DNA from: Streptomyces exfoliatus
GTDB taxonomy: Bacteria; Actinomycetota; Actinomycetes; Streptomycetales; Streptomycetaceae
DNA: 64,000 nt
Assembly (NCBI RefSeq): GCF_000725545.1
Contig: NZ_JNZP01000023.1
Location: forward strand, 1-64,000
Direction of reading: 5' to 3'
Numbering within the stretch: position 1 is the stretch's first letter; each line of letters opens with the position of its first letter. Of this stretch, positions 53,964 through 61,833 are shown one piece after another. Both the position numbers and the translations under genes were made by a program. The notes under the pieces are model-generated. The model had not been told where the DNA came from. It did no database searches and was given only the letters and a program-made list of their open reading frames with translations.

Positions 53964-54536
53964 CTAGCGGAAGAACGCGATGCCGTCGTCAGGCAGGTCG
54001 CCGAGGTTGCGGGCCATGTCGGCGACCTCCTCCGGCGTCACGACCTTCTTCAGGTGCGCCGACATGTACGGCCGCAGCGGGACCTCGGGGGTCGCCTTCT
54101 CGCCCACCCACATGAGGTCGCTCTTGACGTAGCCGTAGAGGCGCTTGCCACCGGAGTACGGGCCGGAGGCCGCGGTCCTGGCGACGGCGTCCGTCGCCAG
54201 GTCGATCTGCGGCTTCTGGTCGGCGAGCTCGCCGTACCAGATCTCGACGACGCCGTCGTCGCGGACCATGACGACCTCGACCTTGCGGTCCTTGTCGATG
54301 CGCCAGTAGCCGCTCTCGCTCTCCAGCGGGCGGACCTTGTTGCCCTCGTTGTCCAGGACCCAGGAGTGGGAGTGGTACTCGACGAAGTCCCGGCCGTCGT
54401 GGCTGAACGTCACGGACTGGCCGAAGTTGCACTTCTCGGCGCCGGGGAAGTCGGAGACGCCCGCGCCCTCCCACGTGCCGAGCAGGAACGCGAGGGGGAC
54501 GAGGTCCGGATTGAGGTCGGACGGGATCTCGATCAT
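53964..54536 (-). CDS. Nitrobindin-like heme-binding beta-barrel protein (DUF1794)
   Basis: A 190-aa FABP/THAP4-like protein. The start block is PLAFLLGTWEGAGVSDFPGA (G-x-W-x-G-x-G), with the heme-side His probably near the C-terminus (PYMSAHLKKV), and strands such as KVEVVMVRDDGVVEIWYGEL. Nitrobindins bind heme and can act on peroxynitrite or NO; the role in this organism is inferred. It is upstream of nur and 28 bp after a tiny membrane peptide gene in the same direction. Confidence 0.88.
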   Translation of the reverse strand: MIEIPSDLNPDLVPLAFLLGTWEGAGVSDFPGAEKCNFGQSVTFSHDGRDFVEYHSHSWVLDNEGNKVRPLESESGYWRIDKDRKVEVVMVRDDGVVEIWYGELADQKPQIDLATDAVARTAASGPYSGGKRLYGYVKSDLMWVGEKATPEVPLRPYMSAHLKKVVTPEEVADMARNLGDLPDDGIAFFR

Positions 54537-54564
54537 GAGCAGCTCTGGCGTTCTCTAGAAGTGG

Positions 54565-54663
54565 TTAGCGCTGGCCCTGGTACAGCTTCTTCACAGCCAG
54601 TCCGGTGAAGGCGAGCACGCCGACGGCGACCAGGACCAGCAAGATTTCGAAGAAAATGATCAC
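54565..54663 (-). CDS. 32-aa single-helix membrane peptide
   Basis: From GTG 54663 (GAGGAG upstream) a 32-aa peptide: VIIFFEILLVLVAVGVLAFT, then GLAVKKLYQGQR. One transmembrane helix with a basic cytoplasmic tail. The codon bias is good and the ribosome site well placed. It is co-directional with the nitrobindin-like gene. Its role is unknown; it might be an assembly factor or an inhibitor of a membrane complex. Confidence 0.72.
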   Translation of the reverse strand: MIIFFEILLVLVAVGVLAFTGLAVKKLYQGQR

Positions 54664-54697
54664 GGGGTGCTCCTCGACTGAGCGGTGAAGGCGGAAC

Positions 54698-54734
54698 GGG
54701 CCGGACCCCAGCTTAGTGGGCTGGGGTCCGGCCC
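54698..54734 (-). terminator. Terminator after the triple-paralogue operon
   Basis: GGGCCGGACCCCAGC-TTAGTGG-GCTGGGGTCCGGCCC, a perfect 15-bp stem 39 bp after the 54773 stop. Confidence 0.9.
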
Positions 54735-54772
54735 ACTCGGTGAGGTGGGTCTCGCGGACGATCAGTGCACGG

Positions 54773-55609
54773 TCAGCCGAGCAGCTGCGCCTGAAGGGCG
54801 AGCGTCTGCTGGAAGGGCACGGCCAGCACCCCGCCCTTCCGGGTCTGGGTGACCATCGCGAGCGTGTCACCGGCCGTGATGTAGGCCCAGCGGGTCTGCT
54901 CGGGCCCGTAGGGCTTCTTCTCCTGGTACGCGTAGGCGGTCACTTCCGGCACCCTGACGTCGCCCGAGGCTCCGTCGATGATCTCCGCCTCCGCGACCCC
55001 GAGCGGCAGCTCCTCGTCCGCGTCCCCGCTCTTCAGGGAGTCGATCCTGAAGCGGTCGGCGTAGGCGACGGAGGAGAACCTCAGCAGGTGGACGCGGGTC
55101 GTCGTGCCGTCCGGCGTCGTCCAGCCCCGGGCCGCGATGTGGCGGAGGGGCGAGTCGCCGAGGGCCGCCTTCAGCCGCGCGCGCTCCTCCTTCCCGTAGC
55201 CCGCGAGGTAGGCGTCGTCGGAGACCCATCCGCCGTTCAGCTTCGGGTCGACGGTGGCGCCGGCCGGGGCGGGCAGCAGCAGCTGCCGGAGGTCGGCGTA
55301 GTGGATCTCGCCCTCGTTGCCCTCGGTGAAGGGACGCGGCCGGTCAGCCGGGAGGGCGGGCAGCCGGAGCTGCGGGTACTCCCAACGGCCGTCGCTCTCG
55401 GTCGCGAGACCGGGCACTTCGGTCCGGTCGAGCGCGGTGATCCCCATGGCGGTCCCGGCGCCCACGCCGCCGCACACGGCGACGGCGACCGTCCAGCGGG
55501 CGACGGCCCACAGGACGCGGCGGGTCCGGCCGGGGGCGGCGGGAGCGGGCGCCGGAGCCTCCTCCGCCACCGGGACGGGCTCCACCGTCATGGTCGACTG
55601 CTCGGTCAT
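54773..55609 (-). CDS. Anchored paralogue 3 of a three-gene family
   Basis: A 278-aa protein. The short Pro/Ala-rich cytoplasmic start and one helix (WTVAVAVCGGVGAGTAMGIT) are followed by an external domain of about 230 residues. It contains the same landmarks as its two neighbours: a leader rich in Pro, DLRQLLLPAPAGA, TRVHLLRFSSVAYADRFRID and ending with VPFQQTLALQAQLL. Start ATG 55609, sharing 4 bp with the stop of paralogue 2. No known domain. Confidence 0.78.
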   Translation of the reverse strand: MTEQSTMTVEPVPVAEEAPAPAPAAPGRTRRVLWAVARWTVAVAVCGGVGAGTAMGITALDRTEVPGLATESDGRWEYPQLRLPALPADRPRPFTEGNEGEIHYADLRQLLLPAPAGATVDPKLNGGWVSDDAYLAGYGKEERARLKAALGDSPLRHIAARGWTTPDGTTTRVHLLRFSSVAYADRFRIDSLKSGDADEELPLGVAEAEIIDGASGDVRVPEVTAYAYQEKKPYGPEQTRWAYITAGDTLAMVTQTRKGGVLAVPFQQTLALQAQLLG

Positions 55610-56400
55610 ACGTACTCCCCCGGGGACTCGATGTGACGGAGCTGCTTCTCCAGGAGGTCCGCCACCTCCTTCTTGTCGAACTCGGTGGCTCCGGCCGCGA
55701 AGACGGAGACCAGTACCTCGCCGTCGTACGCGGTGCAGGTCATGGCCCGCAGCCTGTCCTCCCACTGCCTGATGTCCTGCTCGCTGCCGTCGTCCGGCTT
55801 GTCGGGGTCGGGCACCATGTGGCAGACGGCGTTCTTCCCGTGGTCCTTTACCTTCGGCCCCTTGGGCAGCTCCATGAACTCGGCCAGGTCCTTGCGCATG
55901 TCGAAGAACTCGCGGACCGCCTTCTTGTCCTTCATCCGCAGGACGAACGTCTCCACCTGGAGGTCGCTCGCCTCCGTGGCGTACGAGCGCATCGCCATGC
56001 CCTGGACCCCGAGCTTGTCGACCTCCTTCTCGAACTCGCGGCGCTTCTTGCCGTAGAGGCCCTTGCTCGTCTGCTTGAACAGGGCCGCGGCCTCCTTGGC
56101 CGCCAGCTCACCGTCGTTGCCGTACCCCTCGATGTCCGCGCCGAGCACGTACCCCTCCGGGACGGGCAGGAGCAGCTTGCTCAGCGGAGTGGCGGCGCGC
56201 CCCTTGGCCAGACCGGTGACCGGGTCGGGGGCCGGGGTCGCGGCTGGCTCCTCCCACGCCACGGTGGGCGCCGTCCGGTCGGCGCCGTCGACGGTGACGG
56301 CGGTGTACGCGACTCCGCCGCCGACGGCCCCGAGCACCAGCACGGCGGTCAGTACGTTCGCCAGGAGCCGGCGCTTGCGGCCCGTGCTCTTGTCGGTCAC
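55606..56400 (-). CDS. Anchored paralogue 2 of a three-gene family
   Basis: A 264-aa protein with one N-terminal helix (ANVLTAVLVLGAVGGGVAYT). External domain landmarks: PLSKLLLPVPEGYVLGADIE, LQVETFVLRMKDKKAVREFF, and VADLLEKQLRHIESP. It has two cysteines in the C-terminal half (NAVCHMVP; MTCTAYDGE), which paralogues 1 and 3 lack outside the membrane. ATGA overlap with paralogue 3 and a 4-bp overlap with paralogue 1. Confidence 0.78.
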   Translation of the reverse strand: MTDKSTGRKRRLLANVLTAVLVLGAVGGGVAYTAVTVDGADRTAPTVAWEEPAATPAPDPVTGLAKGRAATPLSKLLLPVPEGYVLGADIEGYGNDGELAAKEAAALFKQTSKGLYGKKRREFEKEVDKLGVQGMAMRSYATEASDLQVETFVLRMKDKKAVREFFDMRKDLAEFMELPKGPKVKDHGKNAVCHMVPDPDKPDDGSEQDIRQWEDRLRAMTCTAYDGEVLVSVFAAGATEFDKKEVADLLEKQLRHIESPGEYV

Positions 56401-57281
56401 ATGCGCTCCAGCTGCTGCTCGGCCAGAGAACGGATGTCCTTCTCGGCGATCTTCCGGGTGTCGGACATGATGATCATGATGGCGATGTCGCCATGCTGGA
56501 TGTAGGCCCGGGCCATGTAGAGGTCCAGGTATCCCGGCTTCCGCTTCACCGGGAAGACGTAGTAGCGGCCGTTGCCCGACCCCTTCACCTCCTCGCCGGA
56601 GGAGCCGGACCTGTCCTCGCGGCTCGCGATGCGCTGCTGGTTCTCCACGTGCTCGGCGGCACCGGCCCGGGAGCCGGACCGGTACTGGACCAGTTGGATG
56701 GTGACGGACCGGAGCTCACCCGACATCCAGGACCGCGTCGCGACCCGCCGGATCCCGAGGTCGAGCTGATTCGCCAGCATGTTGCTGGGACCCTTGTAGC
56801 CGGAGGCGTGCACGGCCAGTGACTCCCAGCCGTCCTCGCCGTCCGCCCTCGCGCCCTTCGGCCGCGGCACGAGCAGCTTCCGGAGGTCGCCGTTCGCCTT
56901 CACCTGCCGGTCCTCCGCCGCGGAGAGCGGCTCGGGCTCCTCGCCCTTCGGGAGCGGCTTCGGGTAGGCGAGGCCCGGCTGGTTGAGCGCGGGCAGCGGG
57001 GTCGGGGCGCGTTCGGCCTGGATGCCGTAGCCGGTGGCGGTGCCGCCGACGAGGCCGATGACGGCGGCGACGGCGATCAGGCCGGCGGTCCTGAGGACAC
57101 GGCGGCGCGGCCGTACGGCCGACGGTGTGTCCGGAGTGCCCTCCGGCGTGTCAGGCCGTGTGTCCGGAACCACACCCGGCGCGCCGGCCTCCGTGGCGAC
57201 CGGAGGGACGGTTTCCGCCCCGGTCCCGGCCTCCGGCGGCGGTGTCGAATCCGGATTTTGGATACTTTCTTCAATGCTCAA
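56397..57281 (-). CDS. Anchored paralogue 1 of a three-gene family
   Basis: A 294-aa protein starting at TTG 57281 (GGGGGGA upstream). A 60-residue Pro/Glu/Thr-rich cytoplasmic region precedes one helix (TAGLIAVAAVIGLVGGTATG), then an external domain: DLRKLLVPRPKGARADGEDG, SVTIQLVQYRSGSRAGAAEH and IAEKDIRSLAEQQLERM. It shares the K/R-LL-x-P-x-P block and the C-terminal amphipathic helix with the next two genes. All three are in one transcript ended by the 54698 hairpin. The function is unknown; the layout suggests a heteromeric surface complex. Confidence 0.78.
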   Translation of the reverse strand: MSIEESIQNPDSTPPPEAGTGAETVPPVATEAGAPGVVPDTRPDTPEGTPDTPSAVRPRRRVLRTAGLIAVAAVIGLVGGTATGYGIQAERAPTPLPALNQPGLAYPKPLPKGEEPEPLSAAEDRQVKANGDLRKLLVPRPKGARADGEDGWESLAVHASGYKGPSNMLANQLDLGIRRVATRSWMSGELRSVTIQLVQYRSGSRAGAAEHVENQQRIASREDRSGSSGEEVKGSGNGRYYVFPVKRKPGYLDLYMARAYIQHGDIAIMIIMSDTRKIAEKDIRSLAEQQLERM

Positions 57282-57384
57282 GAGTCCCCCCACGAGACCT
57301 GAAGCGCGGATTCCGTCACCCGCGCACCTACCTGACACGTGAGTGGCGCATGAGGTTGCAGTGGCGCGCATTACAGTTCGGTAT

Positions 57385-57750
57385 ATGGCGAAGAAGCTCG
57401 TGATCAAGGTGACCGCAGGGGCCGACGCCCCCGAACGCTGCTCGCAGGCCTTCACGGTGGCCGCCGTCGCCGCCGCGAGCGGCGTCGAGGTCTCGCTCTG
57501 GCTGACCGGCGAGTCCGCCTGGTTCGCCCTCCCCGGCCGGGCCGCCGAATTCGAACTCCCCCACGCGGCACCGCTGCCGGACCTGATCGACTCGATCCTC
57601 GCGGCCGGCGGCCGCATCACGGTCTGCACCCAGTGCGCGGCCCGCCGCGACATGGTGGAGACGGACCTCCTGGAGGGCTTCCGCATCGCAGGGGCCCAGG
57701 TCTTCGTCCAGGAGGCCATGGCCGACGAGACCCAGGCCCTCGTCTACTGA
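57385..57750 (+). CDS. DsrE-family protein
   Basis: A 121-aa protein. DsrE/TusD-like fold: KLVIKVTAGADAPERCSQAF, then VEVSLWLTGESAWFALPG, and the reactive Cys region GGRITVCTQCAARRDM. DsrE proteins carry persulfide sulfur or are NADH-like sulfur relay proteins. The next gene starts at the same TGATG, so the two are coupled. It is divergent from the paralogue operon. The closeness to the sulfurtransferase locus fits a sulfur-handling role. Confidence 0.85.
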   Translation: MAKKLVIKVTAGADAPERCSQAFTVAAVAAASGVEVSLWLTGESAWFALPGRAAEFELPHAAPLPDLIDSILAAGGRITVCTQCAARRDMVETDLLEGFRIAGAQVFVQEAMADETQALVY

Positions 57751-58880
57751 TGCCCGTGTGGCGCAGGTTCTTCCGGCCGCGACGTACGGATGAACTGGCT
57801 CTGATCGACGCGGACATCACGGCGTTCGGCGAGGAACTCGCCCGCCACGTGTTCGTCCCGACCGGGCAGGACTCCGACGCGCTCGCCCTGGCGGACTTCG
57901 AACGGGCCCTGAACGCCTACGAGCTGGCCAAGCGCGCCTTCGTCGGCGACCGCGACCGGGACGACGCCGAGGACGTCCTGAGCGCGCTGGAGGAAGGGCG
58001 GCACGCGCTCGCCCGCGCGGACGCACGGGCGTCCGGTCGGCCGCTGCCCGCACGGCGGACCCTCTGCTTCTTCGACCCCCGGCACGGCCCGGCGACCACC
58101 GCGGTCCGCTGGTCGCCACCCGAGGGGGCGGCGCGGCTCGTCGACGTGTGCGCGGCGGACGGGGTACGGCTCCGGGAAGGCAACCCGCCCATCGCCACGG
58201 GCCGGCCACCGGTCGTCGCACGCGCGGTGCCCTCGCCCCGTGCCCGCCGCACCGACCACCCCGCGCAGGGCGCCCTGGCCCCCGTGCCGGGGCAGGGGTC
58301 GCACCGGCGGCCGTACAGGATCTGGCCCTCGGACACGCCGGCCGCGCAGCGCGCGGAGGGGCGGGGGGACAGCCGGTTCGAGCTCGTCAGGCCGGACGCC
58401 TCGACGCCGGTGATCCTGGTGGTCCGGCTGCTCGACGCGAGCGGGTCGGCCGAGCGCTTCGGCCACGAGAGCCTCGCCGGTCACGAGGGGAGGCGGAACC
58501 TCCTCAAGCGCGGCGCCTCCGGGCGGCGGGCCGTCGTACCGCTTCCTCCGGACGGCCACGAGACGGTGCGGCTCGGCGTCGGGACGCGCGGCTCATGGCG
58601 TGCGTGGCTGCACGCACCCGACCTGGTACCGGAGATCGGGCCGCAGCTGACCTCGAAGGGCTCGTACGTCTTCCGCCACTCCGGCGGCCCGGCCACGATC
58701 CGGGTCGGCCAGCGCGGCGGCGGAACCCTGTGGGTCGGAGAACTCACCGACGGATTCGACCGGGGTGAGCGGCTGATCGCCGGTAAGGGAACGTGCGCCG
58801 GTGAAGGCCGCCTGAAGGGCCCCGCCCTGATCCACGTCAGTTCCAGCGCCGACTGGCACGTGACGCTTTCAGCGTCCTAG
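57750..58880 (+). CDS. Hypothetical protein coupled to DsrE
   Basis: A 376-aa cytoplasmic-looking protein. Residues 1-90 are helical (LALADFERALNAYELAKRAF, AEDVLSALEEGRHALARADA). A Cys/Arg/Pro-rich linker (TLCFFDPRHGPATTAVRWSP) leads to a C-terminal beta-rich domain (APDLVPEIGPQLTSKGSYVF, TLWVGELTDGF). I do not recognise the whole; no catalytic motif is clear. The ATG overlaps the DsrE stop (TGATG). Its 3' end overlaps the opposing DUF3099 gene by 4 bp. Confidence 0.7.
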   Translation: MPVWRRFFRPRRTDELALIDADITAFGEELARHVFVPTGQDSDALALADFERALNAYELAKRAFVGDRDRDDAEDVLSALEEGRHALARADARASGRPLPARRTLCFFDPRHGPATTAVRWSPPEGAARLVDVCAADGVRLREGNPPIATGRPPVVARAVPSPRARRTDHPAQGALAPVPGQGSHRRPYRIWPSDTPAAQRAEGRGDSRFELVRPDASTPVILVVRLLDASGSAERFGHESLAGHEGRRNLLKRGASGRRAVVPLPPDGHETVRLGVGTRGSWRAWLHAPDLVPEIGPQLTSKGSYVFRHSGGPATIRVGQRGGGTLWVGELTDGFDRGERLIAGKGTCAGEGRLKGPALIHVSSSADWHVTLSAS

Positions 58881-59152
58881 GGCCCGTCTTTCGGATCCCG
58901 ACGCTTCTTGCCGTCCAGCTCGTCCCACCACTCGTCCGACGTCGGGTCCCCCGAAGGGTCGTCCCACCAGCGGTCCTCGGGGCCCCTGCGGTTCGCGACC
59001 ATCGCGGCGACCGGCGGGATCAGCATGGCGACCACGCACATGCCGATGGCGACCGGCATCGAGAAGAGCCGCACGACGGCCCAGGCGCCCACGAAGAGGA
59101 CCAGGCAGGCGCCCATCATCCAGAAGTAGACGTGGCGACGGCGTGCGTACAC
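58877..59152 (-). CDS. DUF3099 membrane protein
   Basis: A 91-aa protein from GTG 59152 (VYARRRHVYFWMMGAC). Two hydrophobic helices (GACLVLFVGAWAVVRLFSMP; IGMCVVAMLIPPVAAMVANR) and an acidic tail (WWDDPSGDPTSDEWWDELDG). DUF3099 family, function unknown. Two hairpins lie upstream. Confidence 0.82.
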   Translation of the reverse strand: MYARRRHVYFWMMGACLVLFVGAWAVVRLFSMPVAIGMCVVAMLIPPVAAMVANRRGPEDRWWDDPSGDPTSDEWWDELDGKKRRDPKDGP

Positions 59153-59177
59153 ACCTTCAGCGTACGACCGGGCGCCG

Positions 59178-59204
59178 CTGTCGGCGGCCGGAGGCCGCCG
59201 ACAG
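59178..59204. terminator. Perfect 12-bp hairpin upstream of DUF3099
   Basis: CTGTCGGCGGCC-GGA-GGCCGCCGACAG. With the next hairpin it forms a double structure between the DUF1416 stop and the DUF3099 start. It may be a second terminator or a leader hairpin of DUF3099. Confidence 0.65.
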
Positions 59205-59212
59205 AAGGAAGA

Positions 59213-59276
59213 CCGAAGGGCCGTGCCTCTAGTCCTGGAAATGGCGTCCAACCCCCCAGGAGGCACGGCCCTTCGG
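59213..59276 (-). terminator. Long hairpin terminator of the sulfurtransferase operon
   Basis: Arms of 17 bp (CCGAAGGGCCGTGCCTC and complement) with a 30-nt loop that itself contains CCTGG/CCAGG. It lies 20 bp after the DUF1416 stop. Confidence 0.8.
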
Positions 59277-59295
59277 CCGGTTCAACGGTGCGGGA

Positions 59296-59583
59296 TCACA
59301 CCGCGATGGCGACCTCGGCGAGGCCACCGTGCTGGGCCACGACCTGGCGGTCGGCGGTGCCGCCCGGGACCAGGGCGCGGACGGTCCACGTGCCCTCGGC
59401 CGCGTAGAAGCGGAACTGGCCGGTGGCGGAGGTCGGGACCTCGGCCGTGAACTCGCCGGTCGAGTCCAGGAGGCGGACGTAACCGGTGACGGGCTGGCCG
59501 TCCTTGGTCACGAAGCCCTGGATGGTGGTCTCACCGGGCTTGATCGTCGAGGCGTCGGGGCCGCCGGGCTGCGCTCCACACAT
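59296..59583 (-). CDS. DUF1416 protein
   Basis: A 95-aa protein beginning MCGAQPGGPDASTIKPGETT, then GFVTKDGQPVTGYVRLLDST and GQFRFYAAEGTWTVRALVPG: a small beta-sandwich resembling a carboxypeptidase-regulatory fold. DUF1416 follows the sulfurtransferase in actinobacteria and is thought to be linked to sulfur metabolism. The conserved Cys2 could take part. Gap 52 bp, same direction. Confidence 0.88.
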   Translation of the reverse strand: MCGAQPGGPDASTIKPGETTIQGFVTKDGQPVTGYVRLLDSTGEFTAEVPTSATGQFRFYAAEGTWTVRALVPGGTADRQVVAQHGGLAEVAIAV

Positions 59584-59635
59584 GTCGTTCTGTCCTTACG
59601 GTCGAGGGGTCCGGAGGAGGGGAGGATCCGGGGAG

Positions 59636-60481
59636 TTACTTGTTGGCGCCGAGCTCGATCGGCACGCCGACGAGGGAGCCGTACTCGGTCCACGAGCCGT
59701 CGTAGTTCTTGACGTTCGTGACCTCGAGCAGCTCGTGCAGGACGAACCAGGTGAGCGCGGAGCGCTCACCGATGCGGCAGTAGGCGATGGTGTCCTTCGC
59801 CAGATCGACCTGCTCGGCCTCGTAGAGGGCCTTGAGCTCGTCGTCCGACTTGAAGGTGCCGTCGTCGTTGGCGTTCTTCGACCACGGGATGTTGCGGGCG
59901 CTCGGCACGTGGCCGGGGCGCTGCGACTGCTCCTGCGGGAGGTGCGCCGGCGCGAGCAGCTTGCCGGAGAACTCGTCGGGCGAGCGGACGTCGACCAGGT
60001 TCTGGGCGCCGATCGCGGCCACGACGTCGTCGCGGAAGGCACGGATCGAGGAGTCCTGGGCCTTGGCCTTGTACTCGGTGGCCGGGCGGGACGGGATCTC
60101 GGAGCCGTCGACCAGGTCGCGGGAGTCGAGCTCCCACTTCTTGCGGCCGCCGTCGAGGAGCTTCACGTCCTGGTGGCCGTAGAGCTTGAAGTACCAGTAG
60201 GCGTACGAGGCGAACCAGTTGTTGTTGCCGCCGTAGAGGACGACCGTGGTGTCGTTCGCGATGCCCTTGGCCGAGAGGAGCTTCTCGAAGCCCTCCTGGT
60301 CGATGAAGTCGCGGCGGACCGGGTCCTGCAGGTCCTGGGTCCAGTCGATCCGGATGGCGTTGCGGATGTGGTTCTTCTCGTAGGCCGAGGTGTCTTCGTC
60401 GACCTCGACGAGGGCGACCTGCGGGTTGTCGAGGTTGGCCTCGACCCAGTCCGCGTCGACCAGGACGTCGCTGCGAGCCAT
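59636..60481 (-). CDS. Thiosulfate sulfurtransferase (rhodanese)
   Basis: A 281-aa two-domain rhodanese. Each domain has the CH2A-type start (VEVDEDTSAYEKNHIRNAIR), and the second has the active-site loop AYCRIGERSALTW with catalytic Cys235 (CRIGER, the thiosulfate sulfurtransferase signature). The product transfers sulfur from thiosulfate to cyanide or other acceptors; mycobacterial homologues are named CysA/SseC-associated. It is preceded by a 26-codon leader peptide and followed by DUF1416. Confidence 0.92.
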   Translation of the reverse strand: MARSDVLVDADWVEANLDNPQVALVEVDEDTSAYEKNHIRNAIRIDWTQDLQDPVRRDFIDQEGFEKLLSAKGIANDTTVVLYGGNNNWFASYAYWYFKLYGHQDVKLLDGGRKKWELDSRDLVDGSEIPSRPATEYKAKAQDSSIRAFRDDVVAAIGAQNLVDVRSPDEFSGKLLAPAHLPQEQSQRPGHVPSARNIPWSKNANDDGTFKSDDELKALYEAEQVDLAKDTIAYCRIGERSALTWFVLHELLEVTNVKNYDGSWTEYGSLVGVPIELGANK

Positions 60482-60640
60482 GCTGTTCTCCTCCGGGGCA
60501 GTGTGCGGCGGTGTGGTGCGGGTGTGGTGCGGTACGCGTCATCGCGTGCGTACGGACAGCGGACGTGCGTACGGCTACACAGGGCGGCCCTGACCTCGCG
60601 GTGGGAGGGCCTGAGGAATACGGGAGCTGGTGGGTCCCGC

Positions 60641-60721
60641 TCAGACGGAACGACAGAGCATGGCGGCGACGCGGCACAGGTCTACTGCCCGCCGCTTCGT
60701 GAGATCCGCCTGTCGCTTCAT
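60641..60721 (-). CDS. 26-aa leader peptide upstream of the sulfurtransferase
   Basis: ATG 60721 to TGA 60641 encodes MKRQADLTKRR, then AVDLCRVAAMLCRSV. It ends with a Cys-Arg-Val-Ala-Ala-Met-Leu-Cys-Arg block, the type annotated as putative leader peptide upstream of sulfur genes in Streptomyces. GAGGG is very close to the ATG. It ends 159 bp before the sulfurtransferase start, leaving room for attenuation structures. The two Cys and several Arg codons could sense charged tRNA-Cys or tRNA-Arg. Confidence 0.82.
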   Translation of the reverse strand: MKRQADLTKRRAVDLCRVAAMLCRSV

Positions 60722-60774
60722 GCCCTCGATCGTAGGGACGGACAGGCGGCCGTGTCACCGGTGTGTCGTATTTT

Positions 60775-60807
60775 GAGACGCGATCGTCCGAGATGCGAGA
60801 CGCGATC
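60775..60807. promoter_or_regulatory. Two direct repeats GAGACGCGATC, 22 bp apart
   Basis: GAGACGCGATC occurs at 60775-60785 and 60797-60807, two helical turns apart, 54 bp upstream of the leader peptide ATG. It is a good candidate activator or repressor site for the sulfurtransferase operon. The gap from the leader to the next gene at 60992 is otherwise empty. Confidence 0.55.
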
Positions 60808-60991
60808 ACGGCACGAAGGGGCCCGGGACGCCCGTGGCACCGGGCGTCAGGGCGTGTTTCTACTGTTCGGACAGCGGCGTCTCAGCATGTGACCAACGGG
60901 TAGGTGCCGGGCCGTCCGAGCACCTTCCGGGTCGGCCGAGCGCCCGCCGGGGACGTGCGAGAGCGCCTCGCGGGTCGCCCCCGCAGCCGCC

Positions 60992-61678
60992 TCAGCCAGC
61001 GAGGACGATGTCTCTGCCGCTCACCGTGACGGCGAGACCCTCCGGGCGCGGCTCGACCTTCTCCACCTTCATGCCGGCGATGACGCCGATCGGGCGCTCG
61101 AAGTCGGTCCGCTCGCGGACCATCTCCTCGATGCCCGGGATGCCCTCGCCGGGCACCTCGTCGGCGCGGACCTTGATGGTGTCGCCGTTCACCACGGTCA
61201 CCGTCGAGAGCACCGTACGGGTCAGGGTGCGGCCCATGACCGTCACTCCGCCGGTCACCTTCACCTTGCCGTTGCCGCCGTAGGCGACGGTGGCCTCCCG
61301 GTCCGAAGCGGCGGTGAGGTCCGCGTACGAGATGAGGGCGGTGCCGCTCGCCGAACCCGCCTTCGCGCCCGCCCAGTCGCCGGTCACGGTGACGTCCCGC
61401 AGCGCCATGGTCAGCTCGTCGACCCGGATGCGCTTGCTGCCCGCCGTCGCCGAGACGCCGGTCGCCTTCACGTCGATCTCGTCGAACCGCTGGTCCGCGA
61501 CCTGGGTGAGGAACGGGAAGCCCTTGATGTCGACCTCGATCGACTCGGTCCGGGCGGCCGAGAGCTTCACCCGGCCCGACGCCTCCGACTCGGCGTAGGC
61601 CACGGCCAGCCGGTCGATCCCGACGAGGACCCCGCCCAGCACGACGGCCACGATCAACAGAATCCGCAGTGCTCGCAT
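60992..61678 (-). CDS. LmeA-like (DUF2993) phospholipid-binding protein
   Basis: A 228-aa exported or anchored protein. Hydrophobic N-terminus (RILLIVAVVLGGVLVGIDRL), then the DUF2993 domain: SIEVDIKGFPFLTQVADQRF, VDELTMALRDVTVTGDWAGA and VEKVEPRPEGLAVTVSGRDI. Mycobacterial LmeA binds phosphoinositides and acts in lipomannan elongation; here a lipid-binding role at the membrane is inferred. Start ATG 61678. It is the leftmost of a leftward group. Confidence 0.87.
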   Translation of the reverse strand: MRALRILLIVAVVLGGVLVGIDRLAVAYAESEASGRVKLSAARTESIEVDIKGFPFLTQVADQRFDEIDVKATGVSATAGSKRIRVDELTMALRDVTVTGDWAGAKAGSASGTALISYADLTAASDREATVAYGGNGKVKVTGGVTVMGRTLTRTVLSTVTVVNGDTIKVRADEVPGEGIPGIEEMVRERTDFERPIGVIAGMKVEKVEPRPEGLAVTVSGRDIVLAG

Positions 61679-61833
61679 GGGCTGTGCGTCCCCCGATTGG
61701 AATGGAAATGGATAAAAGTTCCGGCCCCCCGACACGAAGATCGACGTGTCGAGGGGCCGGTTGGTTCCCAAGCCCTCCCCGGATCCGGGTCCGGTCAGGG
61801 CTGGATCAGGGCCCGGTCAGGGCCGGAGCGGGG

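Noticed and set aside
52605..54608. 667-codon plus-strand frame over ygfZ, nur and the nitrobindin-like gene
   Set aside because: An antisense open frame caused by high GC; no domain and no start signal.
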